Below are positions 23,897 to 32,401 of a DNA stretch of 40,763 nt, one piece after another. The DNA comes from Candidatus Aminicenantota bacterium (lineage in GTDB: Bacteria > Acidobacteriota > Aminicenantia > Aminicenantales > UBA4085), in assembly GCA_030691735.1 (NCBI GenBank), contig JAUYDS010000193.1, positions 1 through 40,763 on the forward strand, given 5' to 3'. Below the pieces are notes generated by a model, which had not been told where the DNA came from, searched no databases, and saw nothing but the letters and a program-made list of their open reading frames with translations. A program made the translations under genes and the position numbers. Positions within the stretch are counted from its first letter, which is position 1; each line of letters opens with the position of its first letter.

Positions 23897-25297
23897 ATGA
23901 AATCTTCCCGCCGAGTTTTTTTAAAGGACCTCGGGATCGGCGCCGCAGGGATCGGTCTTACCTCCGGGATGCATGGGCTCGGGCAAACGCCCGCCGGGGC
24001 TGCTTCGGAAAAAATGCTCGTCAAGGATCCCGATCATCCCGCGCCTGTGCCCCCGGGCGTCGACCGCTTGCCCCTGACCTGGTATAAGAACACGGTCAAG
24101 CGGTTGAAGTCTATCGCCGCGAATAACGGGATCGACGTCATCGTCCTCGAAGACAGCTGGAACCTGACCTATTTCACGGGCAACTTCATGACCAAGACCG
24201 AACGTCCGGTATGGGCCGTTCTCCCGGTCAATGAGGAGGCGGTCATCTGGTATTCGCCGGGGCTCGACAACGAACTGGTCCGGTCGTGGTGGTGCACCGA
24301 AATGAACTACTACTACGATTTCCCCCACGCGGATGGCGGCTATCCGGACCAGGGCAAGGTGGTCAAGGGCCACACGGTCGACCTCCTCGTCTGGATGCTC
24401 GAAGGGCTCAAGAAAAAGGGGTTCGGCGAGAAGACGATCGGGTTCGATTCCGAATGGCCGCCGTCCCGGATGAAGAAATTCTCCGCCGTTCTCCCCCGGG
24501 CGAAAGCCGTCGACATCGGACCGACCTGCGTCAAGATGCGGATGATCAAGACGCCCGAAGAGATCGCCCTCATCCAGCGGGCCATGAATTATTTCAGCCG
24601 GATCCACGCTTTCGGCCGCGACCTTATCCTCCGGCGGGGGCCGGATGCCACCGATTTCGAGATCGCCGTGGCGACCCAGGAATACGGGACGAACCTCATT
24701 CTCCAGGACATCAAAAGGGACGGCCGCCCGCACAACGCCGTCGGGATCAAGGTCAGCATCGGCTGCCGGACGGGACGCGGAACGGCGTATCCCCATCCGA
24801 ACCAGCTCCATCACAACAAGGTTAAGAAAGGCGATTCCATCCAGATTTCCGGCGTCGTCACGATCGGCGGCTACGGCGGGGAGCTCTACCGTTACTATCA
24901 GATCGCCCCGTGGGACGCCCACCGCGAAAAAGTCTGGGACGTCGTCACCGAATCGGTCCGCATCCAGGAACGGGAATCGAAGGCGGGCGTGCTCTGCATG
25001 GACGTTGCCTTCAAGGTCCATGACTATCAGGTCAAACAAGGTCCGGCGATCCAGAAGCTCCTCTTCCAGCGCGTCGGCCACGGTCAGGGGATGGAGGGGC
25101 ACCAGCCGCCCTACATCGCCCTCGGCGACCCGACGGTCCTCGAAGAAGGCATGACCTTCAGCGTTGAGCCCGGGCTATTCGACCCGGCCAACGATTTCGG
25201 CTACAACCCGAGCGATTGCCTGTTGGTGACGAAGAAGAAGGGCGTCCTGATGGGCAGCGTTCCGTACTCGAAAGAGTGGATGTTCCTCAAACTCTGA
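23897..25297 (+). CDS. Tat-exported M24 (creatinase-like) protein lacking most metal ligands
   Basis: A 466-residue protein with a textbook twin-arginine motif (SRRVFLK) and a Gly/Ala-rich segment cleaved near residue 35. AAGGAGGG precedes the ATG. An N-terminal creatinase-like domain (about 55-210) and an M24 domain (about 220-460) align along their length with the protein at 447. Of the usual Asp, Asp, His, Glu, Glu set only His395 (GHGQGMEGH) and Glu424 (SVEPG) remain. Val320 stands at the first Asp, no Asp sits eleven residues later, and Ser439 (NPSDC) replaces the last Glu. The conserved fold and signal suggest a working protein, perhaps with metal-free hydrolase or binding activity, as known for creatinase. 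The VPS10/BNR gene starts 37 bases downstream and is probably co-transcribed. Confidence 0.87.
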   Translation: MKSSRRVFLKDLGIGAAGIGLTSGMHGLGQTPAGAASEKMLVKDPDHPAPVPPGVDRLPLTWYKNTVKRLKSIAANNGIDVIVLEDSWNLTYFTGNFMTKTERPVWAVLPVNEEAVIWYSPGLDNELVRSWWCTEMNYYYDFPHADGGYPDQGKVVKGHTVDLLVWMLEGLKKKGFGEKTIGFDSEWPPSRMKKFSAVLPRAKAVDIGPTCVKMRMIKTPEEIALIQRAMNYFSRIHAFGRDLILRRGPDATDFEIAVATQEYGTNLILQDIKRDGRPHNAVGIKVSIGCRTGRGTAYPHPNQLHHNKVKKGDSIQISGVVTIGGYGGELYRYYQIAPWDAHREKVWDVVTESVRIQERESKAGVLCMDVAFKVHDYQVKQGPAIQKLLFQRVGHGQGMEGHQPPYIALGDPTVLEEGMTFSVEPGLFDPANDFGYNPSDCLLVTKKKGVLMGSVPYSKEWMFLKL

Positions 25298-25334
25298 AAA
25301 CGCCGGCGTCTTCGGGCCGGAGAAAGGAGTCGCC

Positions 25335-28300
25335 ATGTCCTCGAAATCCCGTCGGATCGTGAGGGTCTGTCTTGTCGTCCTGGCTCTCGGCCTCATATTC
25401 GGTCCAGGCTCCGCCCAGCGGCCGGGCGGCCAAGGCGGGGGACCGCCCGAAGGGCTGAGGTTCCGGTTCATGGGGCCGGCCGTCGGCAACCGCATCTCGG
25501 CGGCCGCCGGCATCCCGGGCGACCCGAGCACCTATTATGTAGGCGCCGCGTCCGGCGGCGTCTGGAAATCGGTCAACGGCGGAACCTCGTGGGTCCCCAT
25601 TTCCGACGACCTGCCCGTCGGCGCCATCGGTTCTCTGGCGGTGGCGGCCGCCAATCCCGACATCGTTTGGGCGGGAACGGGTGATGCCTGGCCGATCCGC
25701 GATTCCGACCTGATGGGCGACGGCATCTACAAGTCCGTCGATGCGGGCAAGACCTGGACGCATATGGGGCTGACCGAGACCGGCCGCATCGGCCGGATCA
25801 TCATCCACCCGACCAATCCGAACATCGTTTACGCCGCCGCCCTCGGCCGGCTCACCGGGCCGCAAGAGGAGAGGGGCGTGTATCGGACCACGGACGGCGG
25901 CAAGACCTGGAGCCGCATCCTTTTCGTCGATCCGAACACCGGCTGCTCCGGCCTGGCGATGGACCCGAACAATCCGCAGGTGCTGTTCGCCGGGATGTGG
26001 CAGGCCGAGATGCATACCTGGGCGATGTTCAGCGGCGGTCCGGGCAGCGGCGTCTATATGTCGCGCGACGGAGGGGCGACTTGGAAGCGCCTCGAAGGAC
26101 ACGGACTCCCGAAGCCCCCCGTCGGCAAGATCGACATCGCCATCGCGGCCCGAAATTCCAAGCGCGTCTACGCCCTGATCCAGACCGCCGACCAAGGGTC
26201 GATCTGGCGGTCGGACGACGGCGGCGAGAATTGGAGGGTCATGAGCTGGCAGCGGGCGCTCATCGGCCGGGCCGGCTTCTATATCCGGCTGGCCATCTCG
26301 CCGTCCAACCCGGACGAGGTCCTGGTGGCGAACAGCAGCTTCCACCAGTCCCTGGACGGCGGGAAATCGTTCCGGACCCTCCCTTGGGGCGGCGACACCC
26401 ACGACATCTGGATCGATCCGAAGAACGCCGACCGCATCCTCGTCACCCACGACGGGGGGATGTTCATGACTACCGACCATGGAAAGACCTCGAACCGAGT
26501 GACGCTACCTATCGGACAGATGTACCACGTCGCGGTGGATAACGACGTCCCGTACCGCGTTTACAGCAACATGCAGGACAACGGCACCATGCGCGGTCTC
26601 AGCACGACGCCCGAGGCCGGCCCGAACGTCCCGGCCAGCGGCACGGGGGGCGGAGGGTTCGGCGGCGGGCGGGCCGGGGCCGGGGGCGTCTGGGACCACG
26701 GCCTCGGCGGCTGCGAATCCGGGTTTACGATCCCCGACCCCACCGACGCGAACATCATCTGGTCGTCGTGCTATGGATTCGCGCTGACCCGATACGACTT
26801 CCGGACCAAGCTCGCCCGTTCGGTCAGTCCCGTCCAGCACACGCTCGACTCCGAACCGAACAAGCTGAAGTACCGGGCCCACTGGACCCCGCCGATCGCC
26901 ATCGATCCCTTCGACCACAACACCGTTTATTTCGGCGCCCAGGTCATCTTCCGAACGACCAACGCCGGCCAGAGCTGGAGCGTCATCAGTCCCGACCTTT
27001 CGACGCAGGACCCGCGGTTCGTCGTCTCCTCCGGCGGGATCGTCGGCGACAACCTCGGCCAGTTCTATGGCGAAGTGGTCTTCTCCATCGCGCCCTCGCC
27101 GGTCCGGAAAGGCCTGATCTGGGCCGGGACCAACGACGGCAAAGTCTGGCTGACGAGGGACGGCGGACGGAAATGGACCGACGTTACCCAAAACATCAAG
27201 GGGGTGCCGGCCTGGGGGACGGTCTCGAAGATCGATCCCTCGGCGTTCGACCCGACGACGGCCTATATCGCCATCGACTTGCACCTGATGGACAACCGCG
27301 ATCCATGGCTGTTCAAGACAGCGGACTTCGGCGTGACGTGGACCAAGATCACGGGCGATCTGCCGCAGGGTCATCCGCTCGATTACGCCCGCGTGATCAC
27401 CGAGAACCCGAACCGCAAGGGGATGTTGTTCGTCGGCACCGGCCGCGCGCTCTATTATTCGATGGACGACGGCCGGACCTGGAAAAGGCTCAAGGAAGGC
27501 TTGCCGCCGGCTGCCGTCTCCTGGGTCGTCGTCCAGAAGCAAGCTCATGACCTGGTCGTTTCCACGTATGGACGCGGGATCTACATCATGGAAGACATCA
27601 CCCCGCTGGAACAGGGGATGATGGAGGGCGCGGCCGCCGCCGGCCCGAAGCTCACAGCACCGCGCCCGGCCTATCGGCTGGTCCGCGGCGGCAGGGCGAT
27701 TCTCAATTACACGCTTCCGGCGGCACCGAAGGACCCGGTCCAGGTCGAGATCCTCGACGCGAACGGGACCGCGATCCGTAAATTGCCGTCCGGCCAGGGG
27801 CGGGCCGGGCTCAACCGCATCTCCTGGGACCTCCGCCATGAGCCGCCGCGGCTCGTCGCTCTCCGGACTACGCCGACCCGGAATCCGCACATTTGGGAGG
27901 AGCCGCGGTTCCAGAACGCGACAACCCGGCCAATTACTCACTGGGGGATCGCCCAGGCCCAGGTCGGCCCCGTCGCCGCTCCCGGGGCGTATACTATCCG
28001 ATTGACGGTCGCCGGCCAAGCATTCATGCAGCCGCTGACCGTCCTCCTGCCCCCGAACAATACGGGGACCGAGGCCGATATCCGGGCCTCGGTGAAGCTC
28101 CAGCTCCGCGTCCGTGACAACATCAACCTCGTCTCCGACATGACCAACCAGATCGAATGGCTCCGACGTCAGCTCGAGGACGCCCGGAAGCCGCTCGCCG
28201 CGCGGCCGGTCCAGGAGGCGCTGATCAAGGGGATCGATGACTTCGACGCGAAAATGCTGGCCGTCGAAGACCGGCTAATCTCGCGCTCGGAGGCGCTCAG

Positions 28301-28598
28301 CGACGACAAATATTACCAGGAGGCCTACAAGCTTTATCTCAATTTCATTTGGCTCAACGGGGAGATCGGAACGGGGGCGGGCGACGTCGCCGGGAGCGCG
28401 GACTATGGCCCCACCGACACGGCCGTGGGGCTCGTCGCGGACCTCGAAAAAGAGCTGCAGGCCGCGCAGACGGCGTATCGCGACCTGATCGACAAAGAGG
28501 TCCCGGCCTTCAACAGATCGGTCGAGGGAAAGAGTATCCCGGCGCTGAAAATGACCGGCGCCCCCGCGCCCTCCGTTCCGCCGGTTCCGGGGCGCTGA
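25335..28598 (+). CDS. Secreted VPS10/sortilin-like BNR propeller protein, third and longest paralogue
   Basis: A 1087-residue exported protein (signal ends near residue 28, GSAQ; AAAGGAG before the ATG). Roughly eleven Asp-box repeats fill about 30-760, for example VWKSVNGGTSWVP, IYKSVDAGKTWTH and LYYSMDDGRTWKR. A glycine-rich linker lies near 436-455. After the propeller comes an Ig-like segment (about 775-855, VQVEILDANGTAIRKL). A charged helical region follows (about 915-1060, including TNQIEWLRRQLEDARK) that the other two paralogues lack and that may form a coiled coil. It follows the Tat M24 gene by 37 bases, so these two products are likely made together. The 3' end faces the HEFGH gene with only 12 bases between them and no obvious terminator. 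Confidence 0.86.
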   Translation: MSSKSRRIVRVCLVVLALGLIFGPGSAQRPGGQGGGPPEGLRFRFMGPAVGNRISAAAGIPGDPSTYYVGAASGGVWKSVNGGTSWVPISDDLPVGAIGSLAVAAANPDIVWAGTGDAWPIRDSDLMGDGIYKSVDAGKTWTHMGLTETGRIGRIIIHPTNPNIVYAAALGRLTGPQEERGVYRTTDGGKTWSRILFVDPNTGCSGLAMDPNNPQVLFAGMWQAEMHTWAMFSGGPGSGVYMSRDGGATWKRLEGHGLPKPPVGKIDIAIAARNSKRVYALIQTADQGSIWRSDDGGENWRVMSWQRALIGRAGFYIRLAISPSNPDEVLVANSSFHQSLDGGKSFRTLPWGGDTHDIWIDPKNADRILVTHDGGMFMTTDHGKTSNRVTLPIGQMYHVAVDNDVPYRVYSNMQDNGTMRGLSTTPEAGPNVPASGTGGGGFGGGRAGAGGVWDHGLGGCESGFTIPDPTDANIIWSSCYGFALTRYDFRTKLARSVSPVQHTLDSEPNKLKYRAHWTPPIAIDPFDHNTVYFGAQVIFRTTNAGQSWSVISPDLSTQDPRFVVSSGGIVGDNLGQFYGEVVFSIAPSPVRKGLIWAGTNDGKVWLTRDGGRKWTDVTQNIKGVPAWGTVSKIDPSAFDPTTAYIAIDLHLMDNRDPWLFKTADFGVTWTKITGDLPQGHPLDYARVITENPNRKGMLFVGTGRALYYSMDDGRTWKRLKEGLPPAAVSWVVVQKQAHDLVVSTYGRGIYIMEDITPLEQGMMEGAAAAGPKLTAPRPAYRLVRGGRAILNYTLPAAPKDPVQVEILDANGTAIRKLPSGQGRAGLNRISWDLRHEPPRLVALRTTPTRNPHIWEEPRFQNATTRPITHWGIAQAQVGPVAAPGAYTIRLTVAGQAFMQPLTVLLPPNNTGTEADIRASVKLQLRVRDNINLVSDMTNQIEWLRRQLEDARKPLAARPVQEALIKGIDDFDAKMLAVEDRLISRSEALSDDKYYQEAYKLYLNFIWLNGEIGTGAGDVAGSADYGPTDTAVGLVADLEKELQAAQTAYRDLIDKEVPAFNRSVEGKSIPALKMTGAPAPSVPPVPGR

Positions 28599-28610
28599 GA
28601 CGGACGGAGG

Positions 28611-29543
28611 TCAAGACGGGTCCTTTTTCGCCTCCGGGGCCTTCTCCGCCGGCTTGGCGCGTTCCCGGTGGTTCCAGAATGGGTCCAGGGGAATGTGATG
28701 CGAGGTCGGATAGACGCGGCCGAGAATGTCATAGAGCCCGGGGTCATAGGTTCGCAGGTCGGCGGGGGTATAGACCCTCCGGTCGCCGTCCTTGTACTCG
28801 AAGTTCGACCAGAACCAGAACTGCGTCCCTTCGCACCAGTATTCGCCGGAGTATGTGGAGCCGTAATGCCCTTTGAACAGGCCGAGGGCCATGGCGTCGG
28901 AGTAGCGCTTCTCGATGTCGGCGGCGAGCTGGGGGTCCGCCGTCCGGATCGCCCGGTGGATGGCGTGTCCGAACTCGTGGACCAGGATCTGTTCGCCGAA
29001 ATAGCGCGTTCCGGGGATCCCGAGCAGGTTCTCCTCGCCGCATGTCGTGAAGACCCCGCCCAGGCCCCGGGCCCGCCGGTTCCAATACTCGGCGTCCGTC
29101 TGCTGGCGGATCTTTTCATAGTTGGCGATCTCGCCCGGCGTCAGGCGCCTGTCGCCGAGCTCGGGCTTCTTAAGGGTTTTGTATTCGGGGATGTCGGACA
29201 TCTGCTGGTCCTTCCCGATGATCCCGACCTTCTGGCCGTCGGTGATCAGCTGCCGGCGGATATCGGGACGCTCCGCGAGCATGTGGATGAGGATGTCCCG
29301 GGCGATGAGGACGGCGAGGTCCGAGACCTTGCCGGAGGCGACGACCGGGATGCCCATCGCATCGCAATATTTTTCGTAGAACGGGTCGAGCATGAGCTTC
29401 ACCGGCGGTTTCCCGATCAGCGCTGCGGCGAAGTCGGCGAAGATCGGAGGCCCGGGCGGCGCCGTTTGGGCCGCCAGAGAAGAGACGGCGGCGACGGCAA
29501 GCAAAGACCAAGCGAGCCATTTTCCTATCGCGGTTCGTGGCAT
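28611..29543 (-). CDS. Secreted HEFGH zinc-metallopeptidase-like protein, family not recognised
   Basis: A 310-residue protein with a Sec signal (KWLAWSLLAVAAVSSLAAQ, cleavage near Gln26) and AGGAGGAGG before the ATG. The zinc motif HEFGH lies at 189-193 (Glu190 would be the catalytic base). A GEYWCEGTQFWF segment (232-243) offers Glu234 or Glu238 as a third ligand about 41-45 residues later, which would fit a gluzincin. Upstream are a helical region (about 75-150) and a Cys168/Cys60 pair that might form a disulphide. I do not recognise a named MEROPS family; an anthrax lethal-factor-like (ATLF/M34) relation is one option. The tail is Lys/Ala/Glu-rich. It is divergent from the 29690 peptidase and convergent with the 25335 gene. 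Endopeptidase activity is inferred from the motif only. Confidence 0.7.
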   Translation of the reverse strand: MPRTAIGKWLAWSLLAVAAVSSLAAQTAPPGPPIFADFAAALIGKPPVKLMLDPFYEKYCDAMGIPVVASGKVSDLAVLIARDILIHMLAERPDIRRQLITDGQKVGIIGKDQQMSDIPEYKTLKKPELGDRRLTPGEIANYEKIRQQTDAEYWNRRARGLGGVFTTCGEENLLGIPGTRYFGEQILVHEFGHAIHRAIRTADPQLAADIEKRYSDAMALGLFKGHYGSTYSGEYWCEGTQFWFWSNFEYKDGDRRVYTPADLRTYDPGLYDILGRVYPTSHHIPLDPFWNHRERAKPAEKAPEAKKDPS

Positions 29544-29573
29544 GAGGGACCTCCTCCTCTAACGATGAGCCTC

Positions 29574-29602
29574 ATCATAACAAATTCCGTTTTCGCGGAC
29601 AA
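29574..29602 (-). promoter_or_regulatory. Candidate promoter of the HEFGH gene
   Basis: On the minus strand TTGTCC (29597-29602), 17 bases, then TATGAT (29574-29579; five of six matches). The leader would be about 24 bases. Confidence 0.45.
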
Positions 29603-29614
29603 AGCCCCCGGGCG

Positions 29615-29643
29615 TTGTTTCCGGCCGGGGTTTCTCCTAGAAT
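29615..29643 (+). promoter_or_regulatory. Candidate promoter of the M24 pair at 29690/30988
   Basis: TTGTTT (29615-29620), 17 bases, then TAGAAT (29638-29643; five of six matches). It lies 40 bases before the start codon at 29690, back to back with the HEFGH promoter. Confidence 0.4.
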
Positions 29644-29689
29644 CGAAGAACGGTCAGAGCATCGTTCCAAACACAAACGGAGGTGAACC

Positions 29690-30973
29690 ATGAGTCTTCC
29701 CCGAAGGAATTTCCTGCGGTTGTCCGCCGGGGCCGTCGCTTCGGCTAGCCTGTTCGGGTCCTGCGCGGGTCCGGCGAACGAGACGAAAGACAAACAGGGA
29801 TCGCCCAGCCCGCCGGCCGCGGCCCCGTCCCTGACAGGCAGGATCGTCCCCATCGCGGACGCGGAGAGAATGGCCCGCATCGAGAAAGCCCGGACGCTGA
29901 TGGCCGAGAACAAGCTCGACGCCATCCTGCTCGAAGGCGGCGCGAGCCTGTTCTACTTCACCGGTGTGAACTGGAGCCTCAGCGAACGGACCTTCGCCTG
30001 GGTCCTGCCGGCCAAGGGCGAAATGGCCTGGGTGACGCCCAAGTTCGAAGAGGACCGAGCCCGGGAGCTCATCCGCTTCGGGACCGACGTCCGGACGTGG
30101 GAGGAGGACGAGAGCCCGTACCGGTTGATCGGCGGCATTTTCAAGGACCACGGGATCCGGGCCGGGACGATCGGCATCGAGGAGCGGCTGCGGTTCTTCA
30201 TTTTCAACGGCGTCCGCCAGGAGGGGTCGGCGCACCGATACGTCAGCGCCGATCCCGTCACGATCGGCTGCCGGGTCATCAAATCGCCTGCGGAGCTGGC
30301 CTTGATGCAGCTGGCCAACGATATCACCATCGAGGCTTACCGGGCCGTGCTCCCGCAATTCAAGGAGGGCATGACCAAGGCCCAGTTCGGCGAACTGGCC
30401 GCCGCCGCGTTCCGCGCGCTCGGGGTCACAGGCAATATCGGCGCGAATTTCGGGGAGGCGACGTCGCTCCCGCACGGCTCGGTCAAGCCGCGTCAATTGA
30501 GGGAAGGGGACGTCATTCTCATGGATGGCGGCTGCGCCATCGACGGCTATCGCTCGGACATCAGCCGGACCATCGTTTTCGGCAAGCCCACGCAGCGCCA
30601 GCTCGACGTCTGGAATCTGGAAAAGGAAGCGCAGGCCGCGGCCTTCAAGGCCGCCCGGCCCGGCGTCCCGTGCGAGGATGTGGATGCTGCCGCCCGCAAG
30701 ATCATTGTCGGCGCCGGTTATGGCCCGGATTACAAGGTCCCCGGACTTCCGCACAGGACCGGTCACGGCATCGGCCTCGAAGGCCACGAGTGGATCAACC
30801 TCGTCCGCGGGAACAAGACTCCCATGAGCCCTGGCATGTGCTTCACGAACGAGCCCATGATCGTCATCCCGGGCGAGTTCGGCGTCCGGATCGAGGACGA
30901 CATGCACATCACGGAGGACGGGGTGAAGTTCTTCTCGCAACCCAGTCCGGCCATCGACCGTCCGCTCGCGTGA
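29690..30973 (+). CDS. Tat-exported M24 metallopeptidase (Xaa-Pro aminopeptidase/prolidase type), probable lipoprotein
   Basis: A 427-residue peptidase with the Tat motif RRNFLRL followed by LFGSC, so it may be a Tat-exported lipoprotein with lipid Cys25. GGAGGTG precedes the ATG. A linker rich in Ser, Pro and Ala (about 26-50) leads to an N-terminal creatinase-like domain (about 55-195) and an M24 domain (about 205-415). All five metal ligands are present with standard spacing: Asp279 and Asp290 (MDGGCAIDGYRSD), His359 (TGHGIGLEGH), Glu388 (TNEPM) and Glu402 (RIEDD). It is the most canonical of the six M24 proteins here and should be an active metal-dependent Xaa-Pro peptidase. The next M24 gene begins 14 bases after its stop. 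Confidence 0.92.
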   Translation: MSLPRRNFLRLSAGAVASASLFGSCAGPANETKDKQGSPSPPAAAPSLTGRIVPIADAERMARIEKARTLMAENKLDAILLEGGASLFYFTGVNWSLSERTFAWVLPAKGEMAWVTPKFEEDRARELIRFGTDVRTWEEDESPYRLIGGIFKDHGIRAGTIGIEERLRFFIFNGVRQEGSAHRYVSADPVTIGCRVIKSPAELALMQLANDITIEAYRAVLPQFKEGMTKAQFGELAAAAFRALGVTGNIGANFGEATSLPHGSVKPRQLREGDVILMDGGCAIDGYRSDISRTIVFGKPTQRQLDVWNLEKEAQAAAFKAARPGVPCEDVDAAARKIIVGAGYGPDYKVPGLPHRTGHGIGLEGHEWINLVRGNKTPMSPGMCFTNEPMIVIPGEFGVRIEDDMHITEDGVKFFSQPSPAIDRPLA

Positions 30974-30987
30974 GGAAGGAGCCCGCC

Positions 30988-32325
30988 ATGCATAAGAAGC
31001 TCGCCGTCTGTCTTTTGGTCCTGGCGCTCGGGGGCCCGTCCGTCGCGGCCGGAGTCCTGCCCTTCGAGGTCTCCGAATACGCCGGCCGCCGGGCCCGGTT
31101 CATGGCCCAGATCCCGGACGGGATCGCGGTCATCTGGGGCTCGCTCGCGGTTCCGCAGAACAACGATTTCCTCTACCTGTGCGGGGTGAAGGTCCCCCGG
31201 GCAGCCCTGATCGTCGACGGGGTCCGCAAGGAAAGCCTGCTGTTTTATACGACGACCGAGACCTATCTCAAGGGAGAGGGGATGAGCCCTGACCTGGCCC
31301 GCGATCCCAAGGGCGCGACCGGCGTCGAGCGTGCCTATCCGGCCGAGCAGCTCACCGCCGTCCTGAACCGCCTGGGGGCCCAGGCCCGCGTCATCTACAC
31401 GCCGTTTCGGGCCGAGAATGCCGCGTCCGAGTCCGCCTCCTCCGGCGAGTGGGACGGCCGGCTGACCCGAGAGCTCCAGTTCGTGAAGCTCCTCCGGGAG
31501 AGGTTCCCCCAGGCCGAGGTCCGGGATTGCAACGAAAAGCTCTGGGACCTCCGGAGGATCAAGACGCCCGCCGAGATCGAAGTCCAGCGCCGGTCGGGCC
31601 GGATCGGCGTCCAGGCGATGACCGAGGTCCTGAAGGCGGCCCGGCCGGGGCAGATGGAATACGAGCTCAGCGCCCTCTTCGAATACGTCTGCAAGAGGGA
31701 GGGCTGTCCTGAGCAGGCCTTCAACGTCATCATCAGCTCCGCGGAGAACCATCCCTATCTCCACTACGCCGCCCACAACCGGAAGCTGGTCGACGGCGAT
31801 TTCGTCGTGTTCGACGCCGGGCCCGAGTTCGGTGACTACGACATCGACATCACTATCTCCTTCCCGGTCAACGGCGTATTCTCGCCCCGCCAGCGCCAGA
31901 TCTATCAAGCCTGCCTCGAGGTCAGCCAAGCCTGCCTGTCGCTCTACCGCCCCGGTCTCTCGGGCTATGACATCGGCGAGAAAGCGAAGGAGATCATCCG
32001 CGGGAAAGGTCTCGATCCGACGGCGGGCGCGTTCCCCCAGCTGCGGTTCTTTAAGGAAGGGGGGCTGACCCATTACGTCGGCCTCGCGACCCACGACGCG
32101 GGCGGGGCCGATCTGAACTACGGCGCGCCGCTCAAGCCGGGCCAGGTTTTCGCCAGCGACCTCTTCGCCGTCTGGCCGGGCGAGAACCTCGGCGTCCGGG
32201 TCGAGAACACCGTCCTCGTCACCGACACGGGCTGTGAGAACCTCTCGGCTGGTATTCCGCGCCAGATCGCGGAGATCGAGGACCTGATGCGGAAGAGCGC
32301 GGCGGCCCGGACCGCGAAAAAATAA
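30988..32325 (+). CDS. Secreted M24 aminopeptidase P-like protein with Glu-to-Asp ligand change
   Basis: A 445-residue exported peptidase. I start at the ATG at 30988, with AAGGAG 7 bases upstream and a Sec signal (MHKKLAVCLLVLALGGPSVAAG); earlier in-frame codons overlap the preceding gene. An aminopeptidase P N-terminal domain (about 25-185, FMAQIPDGIAVIWGS) precedes the M24 domain. Asp276 and Asp287, His362 with His369 (THYVGLATHD) and Glu407 (RVENTV) fit the canonical ligands. The usual Glu of the EPG motif is replaced by Asp391 (FASDLFAV). The same change occurs in the paralogue at 34946, so it is a stable feature. It forms an operon with the 29690 gene. The likely role is trimming N-terminal residues before proline. 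Confidence 0.9.
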   Translation: MHKKLAVCLLVLALGGPSVAAGVLPFEVSEYAGRRARFMAQIPDGIAVIWGSLAVPQNNDFLYLCGVKVPRAALIVDGVRKESLLFYTTTETYLKGEGMSPDLARDPKGATGVERAYPAEQLTAVLNRLGAQARVIYTPFRAENAASESASSGEWDGRLTRELQFVKLLRERFPQAEVRDCNEKLWDLRRIKTPAEIEVQRRSGRIGVQAMTEVLKAARPGQMEYELSALFEYVCKREGCPEQAFNVIISSAENHPYLHYAAHNRKLVDGDFVVFDAGPEFGDYDIDITISFPVNGVFSPRQRQIYQACLEVSQACLSLYRPGLSGYDIGEKAKEIIRGKGLDPTAGAFPQLRFFKEGGLTHYVGLATHDAGGADLNYGAPLKPGQVFASDLFAVWPGENLGVRVENTVLVTDTGCENLSAGIPRQIAEIEDLMRKSAAARTAKK

Positions 32326-32338
32326 TCGGGACACGCCG

Positions 32339-32394
32339 ACGAAATCGCAAAGGGCATGGCCGGAAATTCCGCCGTCCAGCCGTCGTGATTTCGT
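32339..32394. terminator. Possible hairpin region between convergent M24 and DPP-IV genes
   Basis: ACGAAATC (32339-32346) and GATTTCGT (32387-32394) can pair around a 40-base interval that itself holds CGGAA-A-TTCCG. There is no T-tract. It lies wholly or partly in the 76-base gap between the two gene ends and may act in both directions. Confidence 0.25.
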
Positions 32395-32401
32395 GCCTGC
32401 T

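Noticed and set aside
25335-28598. Reading the BNR proteins as glycosyl hydrolases/sialidases
   Set aside because: Asp boxes are structural and occur in sortilin-like propellers; I could not find the sialidase catalytic arginine, tyrosine and glutamate pattern.
30097-30987. Upstream extension of the M24 gene at 30988
   Set aside because: The extension overlaps the preceding M24 gene in another frame and would bury the Sec signal; ATG 30988 has a good ribosome binding site.
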